This document shows, one piece after another, positions 51,173 through 54,726 of a stretch of DNA of 54,726 nucleotides (positions are counted from its first letter, which is position 1; the number at the start of each line of letters is the position of its first letter). A program made the position numbers and the translations under genes. The notes under the pieces were generated by a model that saw nothing but the letters and a program-made list of their open reading frames with translations, did no database searches and was not told where the DNA came from. This DNA is from Clostridiaceae bacterium (GTDB lineage: Bacteria > Bacillota > Clostridia > Lachnospirales > Lachnospiraceae): contig CABIXM010000024.1 of NCBI GenBank assembly GCA_902362725.1, positions 1-54,726 on the forward strand. Reading direction: 5' to 3'.

Positions 51173-51513
51173 ATATCACTTACACACAGAACGGCGATTA
51201 TCTTATCCCAAACATCATTATCCGCAAGACCAAGCCCCTCGGACACTACGGCAGACTTCGCAAGGCGTATCTGGAAATGCACCGTCCGATACTGTTCAAT
51301 GAGCTGGTGCTATCCGACAAGCTCTTTGAGCATTGCGCCGAGATTGACGAAACAGCACGAAACCGCATGGAGCTGATCGTGCGGTCACTGGCAGAGCAAA
51401 ACGGCGTGACCGAGCAACTGAAAGCCGAAAACCAAATGGAATGGGTGCGGCAGATGAACGCTTGCAAGGCACAGGCAGAGGAGATTGTGAAAGTGGAATT
51501 GATTTATGATTGA
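51169..51513 (+). CDS. tnpV: TnpV transposon protein
   Basis: 114 residues of the TnpV family (YTQNGDYLIPNIIIRKTKPLG, then GRLRKAYLEMHRPILFNELV), which follows tnpX-type recombinases in Tn4451/Tn4453-like elements. It overlaps the recombinase stop by four bases. Role unknown; not essential for excision in the known elements as far as I recall. Confidence 0.85.
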   Translation: MNITYTQNGDYLIPNIIIRKTKPLGHYGRLRKAYLEMHRPILFNELVLSDKLFEHCAEIDETARNRMELIVRSLAEQNGVTEQLKAENQMEWVRQMNACKAQAEEIVKVELIYD

Positions 51514-51519
51514 GCGAGG

Positions 51520-51549
51520 AAGTCCGGGCAGAAAACTGTTCGGACTTTT
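51520..51549 (+). terminator. Terminator after tnpV
   Basis: AGTCCG (51521-51526) pairs with CGGACT (51541-51546), then four Ts. Confidence 0.6.
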
Positions 51550-51592
51550 CTCATGTAGTCCAAAGTTGCGGTAGAATTGTTCACGAGTTTTA

Positions 51593-51601
51593 TGGTACAA
51601 T
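51593..51601 (+). promoter_or_regulatory. Extended -10 promoter of the ABC transporter unit
   Basis: TGGTACAAT about 54 bp before the peptide start at 51655; no clear -35. Confidence 0.45.
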
Positions 51602-51654
51602 TTATGCGAATAAAGAAAACGGAAAATTAGAATCTAACAAGAGAATGTGGTTGT

Positions 51655-51732
51655 ATGAAAAAATCCATATTAGTATTTTGGGCAATCGTGTGTCTGTTAC
51701 CTATTCAAAGGAGGTTTAAGAATTTTAAATGA
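51655..51732 (+). CDS. 25-residue signal-peptide-like ORF overlapping the ABC permease start
   Basis: MKKSILVFWAIVCLLP plus nine mostly basic residues (IQRRFKNFK). It looks like a signal peptide: two lysines, then a hydrophobic core. Its TGA (51730-51732) overlaps the permease ATG (51729) as ATGA, and AAAGGAGG of the permease site lies inside it. Lactococcin-972-type bacteriocin genes precede such ABC transporters, so this may be the remnant of a bacteriocin precursor that lost its mature part, or a coupling leader. Too short to be sure that it is translated. Confidence 0.45.
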   Translation: MKKSILVFWAIVCLLPIQRRFKNFK

Positions 51733-53693
51733 AACATATAAGAAATATATTGCTGTTGATTACGATTATTTTTGCTTTTGTTATGCAAGCTGAAGTATAT
51801 CAAAATATGCTCTGGAACTTTAATGGTGCTTATTATTTATCGTCCAGATACACAACTACTAATGACGATATGGATTCATTTTTAGCCAATGCAGAAGATA
51901 CAGCTGAGAAGCATGGTGTTCATATTTTTTCGACTTTTAATCAGAGAGTTTCTAATTATCAGACAAGACTTTATATTTATGGTGATGATACCGTTGTTCG
52001 GGATAGTCTTAAAAGCACAATGGATATTGAGGAAAAAACATATACGGCTTTGATAGGCGGAATCACCGTAATAGAATTTGAAGATTTTAGAGAAGCAAAA
52101 AACACAGGCAATGGACAGGAAATAATGGTCAGCTATATCGGTGACGATGATGACATTATTGCCACATATCAAGATTTGGCAAAAGAATATTCTATATCGC
52201 AGCCAGAGTTTTGGCAATCAACCGAAACTGATATGATGTTCATTGTTTGGGGCCTGGTTGCCATATTGATGATTGTACTTAATATGATTGAGGTGATACG
52301 CAGACAAAAGGAAGTAGTTGTACGAGCTTCTCTGGGCGAAAATGCTGCTGTGATTGCTCTAAAAGCTGTAGTGGCTGATATGATTTCATATGCTGCATTA
52401 TTCGTCTTAGCAAAGTTGCTTGTTTCTCAATTTATATCGGGAGCGTATGAAGATCATCTCATTTTGGCAGTGTATTGTGCCGGAGCAGTTCTTTCCGTAA
52501 TTCCTTATGCTGCTTTTGTCCGCTTTGATGTAAAAAAAGCCTTTGCCAATGCTTCAGATAAAAAAGGTATGTTTTATCTTCTGAACGGTCTTAAAGTATT
52601 TGCTACTGCTATGACGATTTTTACAATAACTACAAATCTCAGTAGCATTCAAGGTAATTTACTTACAAACACTACTCTTTTAGAAAATCATTATAATGAT
52701 TACTATTTTGGAGTTATGCAGATTGAACCTCCTTTTGAAGAAAATGAGGAGGAATCCAAAGAGAGCGAATTTTGGAATGACCTTTACGAAAATGAATACA
52801 ACACGATAAATCCGGTGGTCTGCATAGGCAGCCGGATAAGCGATACGGATAATTATATTTTTGTAAATCATAATGCCAGAGATATGCTGCAAGGGTTTTC
52901 TGATATGCTTACTGAAGATGATGAAAAAGAGGATATCGTGGTCTTCGTGCCAAAGGGAAAAAATGCGGAATCATACAAAGATATCGCAAAAGAGGAAATT
53001 GGCTCTCTTACCCAAAATGCAGAAGAACTGCGTGTTGTTTATAAAGAATATTCTGGCAGAGAACAATTTTATTATCTCAATTCGAACAGAGAAGAGGCTA
53101 TTGACGGATTGTCAAGAGTAACAAATCCGATTGTGATTTATCAGGCAAATGAGGCTGTTGCTTTAAATGGAAGTTATATCGAAACAGGAACATATAATGG
53201 TGAGGTAATCTACGGATGCGATGAAAGCACAATTCGCAGTGTTGCGAAAAAATATTCAGAACAGCTTGGTTCACACTATTTTATGCTGACGAATGTCGGG
53301 GAGGATTACATTTATAGTCATAGTTTCCTCGTGAAACTGATTGGCTTTATAAGCTCTCTTTGCGTATTAGTATTGCTGTTAGATATCGCTATCATCATAT
53401 CTGAAGTGAAAATGGAATTTAGACTTAATGCGATGGAAATCTCCCTCAAAAAGGTTTTGGGCTATCGCTTTTATGAAAGGCACAAAAGATTTATTTCCGT
53501 TAATCTCTTAGAAAATATAGCCGTTGTGATATTGATTTGCATTGTTTCGCTTTTTATATCTAACGCAAGTGTCGGGATTGCTTTACTGGTTGGAGCATTG
53601 CTCACCATTATTGAAATGGCAATCATTTTCACAAATGTTATGTGGGTTGAAAAAACAAATATCTCAAAGTCCTTGAAAGGTGGATGTTTATGA
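51729..53693 (+). CDS. Bacteriocin-associated ABC permease (DUF1430/FtsX-like)
   Basis: 654 residues. An N-terminal membrane helix (about 5-22), a large extracellular domain (about 25-160), a cluster of three helices (about 165-260), another helix (about 285), a second long extracellular domain (about 300-535) and three to four C-terminal helices. This layout and the partner ATPase fit permeases of the lactococcin 972 group, which export the bacteriocin or give self-immunity. It is AT-rich compared with the recombinase and tnpV. The start is coupled to the preceding 25-residue ORF. The substrate is unknown because no intact bacteriocin gene is in view. Confidence 0.75.
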   Translation: MKHIRNILLLITIIFAFVMQAEVYQNMLWNFNGAYYLSSRYTTTNDDMDSFLANAEDTAEKHGVHIFSTFNQRVSNYQTRLYIYGDDTVVRDSLKSTMDIEEKTYTALIGGITVIEFEDFREAKNTGNGQEIMVSYIGDDDDIIATYQDLAKEYSISQPEFWQSTETDMMFIVWGLVAILMIVLNMIEVIRRQKEVVVRASLGENAAVIALKAVVADMISYAALFVLAKLLVSQFISGAYEDHLILAVYCAGAVLSVIPYAAFVRFDVKKAFANASDKKGMFYLLNGLKVFATAMTIFTITTNLSSIQGNLLTNTTLLENHYNDYYFGVMQIEPPFEENEEESKESEFWNDLYENEYNTINPVVCIGSRISDTDNYIFVNHNARDMLQGFSDMLTEDDEKEDIVVFVPKGKNAESYKDIAKEEIGSLTQNAEELRVVYKEYSGREQFYYLNSNREEAIDGLSRVTNPIVIYQANEAVALNGSYIETGTYNGEVIYGCDESTIRSVAKKYSEQLGSHYFMLTNVGEDYIYSHSFLVKLIGFISSLCVLVLLLDIAIIISEVKMEFRLNAMEISLKKVLGYRFYERHKRFISVNLLENIAVVILICIVSLFISNASVGIALLVGALLTIIEMAIIFTNVMWVEKTNISKSLKGGCL

Positions 53694-54298
53694 TTATAAT
53701 TCGTGGCTTAAATAAAGCATTTGGAGAGAAAATAATTTTCTCCAACTTTAATTTGGAAATTCCGGATGGAAGTTTTGTAGTAATCAGCGGGGATAGCGGC
53801 AGTGGAAAAAGCACTTTGCTCAATATGATTGGTGGTATCGAAAAGCCGGATAGCGGCAGTATCATAATCGAAGGGCTGAATATTACCCGGCTTAAAAATA
53901 AAAACAGTTTTTTTGCGGATACAGTGGGGTTTCTTTTTCAGAATTTTGCACTGCTTGAAAATAAGACAGTTAAAGAAAATTTAAGTTTGATTAAAAAATC
54001 AAGCCGAACTAAAGTATCACTTAAAGAAGCTCTTAATCGTGTGGGGTTATCAAAGGAAGTTAACAAAAAAGTTTATCAGCTTTCCGGTGGTGAACAACAG
54101 AGAGTTGCTTTAGCTCGTCTTATGATGAAAAAATGTTCTGTTGTTTTGGCAGATGAACCTACTGGCTCACTTGACAAGAAAAATAGAGATATTGTTATGA
54201 GGTTATTGCACGAACTCAATGAAGAAGGTAAAACGGTTATCATTGTTACCCACGATCAGGGTATTATTGAAGATGAACCTTATGTTGTGAAAATCTGA
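53690..54298 (+). CDS. ABC transporter ATPase, lactococcin 972/MacB-like group
   Basis: 202 residues from the ATG at 53690, which overlaps the permease stop (ATGA); AAAGGTGG lies eight bases upstream. Walker A GDSGSGKST, Q-loop LFQNFAL, signature LSGGEQQRVALARL, Walker B VVLADEPTGSLD and H-loop VTHDQG are intact. It is a single-domain ATPase that drives the adjacent permease, in export of a peptide or in defence against it. Confidence 0.9.
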   Translation: MIIIRGLNKAFGEKIIFSNFNLEIPDGSFVVISGDSGSGKSTLLNMIGGIEKPDSGSIIIEGLNITRLKNKNSFFADTVGFLFQNFALLENKTVKENLSLIKKSSRTKVSLKEALNRVGLSKEVNKKVYQLSGGEQQRVALARLMMKKCSVVLADEPTGSLDKKNRDIVMRLLHELNEEGKTVIIVTHDQGIIEDEPYVVKI

Positions 54299-54354
54299 GA
54301 GTACCTCTTAGAAATGTCTTGATCTACATTTTATGTAATTTGGGTCAGAAGAAA

Positions 54355-54410
54355 ATCCCTTTAGGAACTAAAGGGCGCACTTCTATACTCTCCTATCGGG
54401 AGTATGTGCG
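54355..54410. other. oriT of element 2 (R1162/RSF1010, MobQ type)
   Basis: CCCTTTAG-GAA-CTAAAGGG hairpin (54357-54375), then CGCACTT and a second hairpin (ATACTC at about 54385 with GAGTAT at about 54400). On the minus strand it reads AAGTGCGCCCT after the hairpin, as at the element 1 oriT. The relaxase gene is expected to the right of the window. Confidence 0.78.
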
Positions 54411-54726
54411 TCCTGCGGAGCTTCATTCCCGGTCAGCAGAGAAAAACTGCTTGACCGAAAATGTTTCGTCACTTCGTTCCGTCAAGGGAGCTACACTCCC
54501 TTGCGACGCTTGTGCGTCTATCCCTTGTGGACTTGCCGTCCGCAAACAGCATGAAATGCTGTTCGCCGCCAGCAAGTTTGGAAAAATAAATACCGAAAAT
54601 CAGACCGTTGACTGGTCGCAATGTGCGAAAAGTTGACGGTCTTTTTTTACTTTATAGGAAAGACCGCCTCCGGCGCTCTCTTGAACGAAAAAGGCCCGCG
54701 CGGAGGCGGGCATGAAAACGGGACGG
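54411..54726. other. Non-coding region after the second oriT
   Basis: A possible reading frame at 54319-54636 runs across oriT and hairpins and is not credible. The block holds AAGGGAGCTACACTCCCTT (about 54485-54503), similar to the leader after the first oriT, a terminator at 54602-54648, and a GCCCGC/GCGGGC hairpin at 54694-54711. No gene is supported. Confidence 0.55.
54602..54648 (+). terminator. Terminator near the right edge
   Basis: AGACCGT (54602-54608) pairs with ACGGTCT (54636-54642), followed by seven Ts. Confidence 0.6.

Larger units (their letters stand above)
35496..54726. mobile_element. Integrative conjugative element, left part, with two nested insertions
   Basis: Starting just after the rpsI terminator, gene content switches to parA, parB, repA, pcfB and virD4, a backbone seen in integrative conjugative elements of Clostridia. 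The integrase and the remaining type IV secretion genes are not in the window and should lie to the right. The left boundary is approximate; an att site in the rpsI 3' end is possible because that is a known target. Two serine-recombinase elements are inserted inside virD4. Confidence 0.7.
49196..54726. mobile_element. Second serine-recombinase element inserted in virD4 (element 2, right end outside window)
   Basis: virD4 homology ends at about 49196-49198 (GCCGGT). The element then has an inverted repeat (49201-49256), serine recombinase (49286), TnpV (51169), a short peptide ORF, an ABC permease and ATPase, and an oriT (54355-54410). A relaxase gene would be expected just beyond the window, as in element 1. 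The right junction is not seen. Confidence 0.8.

Noticed and set aside
51510..51719. A 69-codon frame between tnpV and the permease
   Set aside because: It crosses the tnpV terminator and the promoter and lacks a ribosome-binding site; the 25-residue frame in another phase fits the context better.
54319..54636. A 105-codon frame near the right edge
   Set aside because: It runs through oriT and several hairpins shared with the non-coding leader of element 1; the residues show no domain.

Overview
The window looks like a chromosomal segment of an anaerobic, low-to-mid GC Clostridia bacterium, most likely a gut Lachnospiraceae member. The basis is the class III ribonucleotide reductase pair nrdD-nrdG with tandem NrdR boxes, the Firmicutes-type ecfA1-ecfA2-ecfT-truA-rplM-rpsI cluster, a perfect CIRCE element, mannose-family PTS genes, and an integrative element built of ParA/ParB/RepA/PcfB/VirD4 genes. 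The genus cannot be fixed from sequence reading alone.

Layout. (1) 1-850: an internally deleted IS1182-like insertion sequence that keeps both terminal inverted repeats. (2) 856-8615: an IclR-type regulator divergent from a catabolic operon: DapA-family aldolase, DhaK, DhaL, enolase-superfamily dehydratase and a TRAP transporter (dctP, dctQ, and a dctM broken by a one-base frameshift). Together these suggest import of an acid sugar, dehydration, aldol cleavage and phosphorylation of the resulting triose. (3) 8629-11508: nrdD-nrdG on the minus strand with a consensus promoter overlapped by NrdR boxes. (4) 11580-15517: a three-gene cassette of a leucine-rich-repeat protein, a metallopeptidase-like/VWA protein and a MoxR AAA+ ATPase, followed by a stretch of dense hairpins that may be an unnamed structured RNA. 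(5) 15722-21132: a two-TM membrane protein, AlaX, a small conserved protein, an ABC-F ATPase and an aldo/keto reductase. (6) 21198-29088: a creatininase-family amidohydrolase divergent from a LevR-like regulator, mannose-family PTS EIIA/B/C/D, a SIS-domain sugar-phosphate deglycase/isomerase and a HAD phosphatase. This resembles the glucoselysine/fructoselysine (Amadori product) gfr type of locus. (7) 29140-30873: a CIRCE-controlled hsp20 and a CbpA-like DnaJ. (8) 31172-35430: ECF transporter core, truA, rplM and rpsI.

(9) From about 35.5 kb to the end lies an integrative conjugative element placed just after rpsI. Its backbone (parA, parB, small protein, repA, paralogous small protein, pcfB, virD4) is interrupted twice inside virD4. 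The first insertion (about 40103-48481) is an 8.4-kb mobilizable element with a large serine recombinase, small accessory proteins, a DD-carboxypeptidase-like cargo gene, an R1162/RSF1010-type oriT, a MobA/MobL relaxase, a lipoprotein and a primase-helicase. Its ends share TGG, and removing it joins the virD4 codons in frame. The second insertion (from about 49198 to beyond the window) has its own serine recombinase, TnpV, a 25-residue peptide ORF overlapping the start of a bacteriocin-associated ABC permease, the partner ATPase, and a second oriT of the same family.

The most unusual points are the double, in-frame-reversible disruption of the coupling-protein gene, the signal-peptide-only ORF coupled to a bacteriocin-type ABC transporter, the LevR-like regulator with an eroded AAA+ domain, the LRR/VWA/MoxR cassette, the hairpin-rich region at 15.57-15.70 kb, and the unassigned TRAP/enolase/DapA/DhaKL pathway. 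All functions are read from motifs and gene order; no database search was run.
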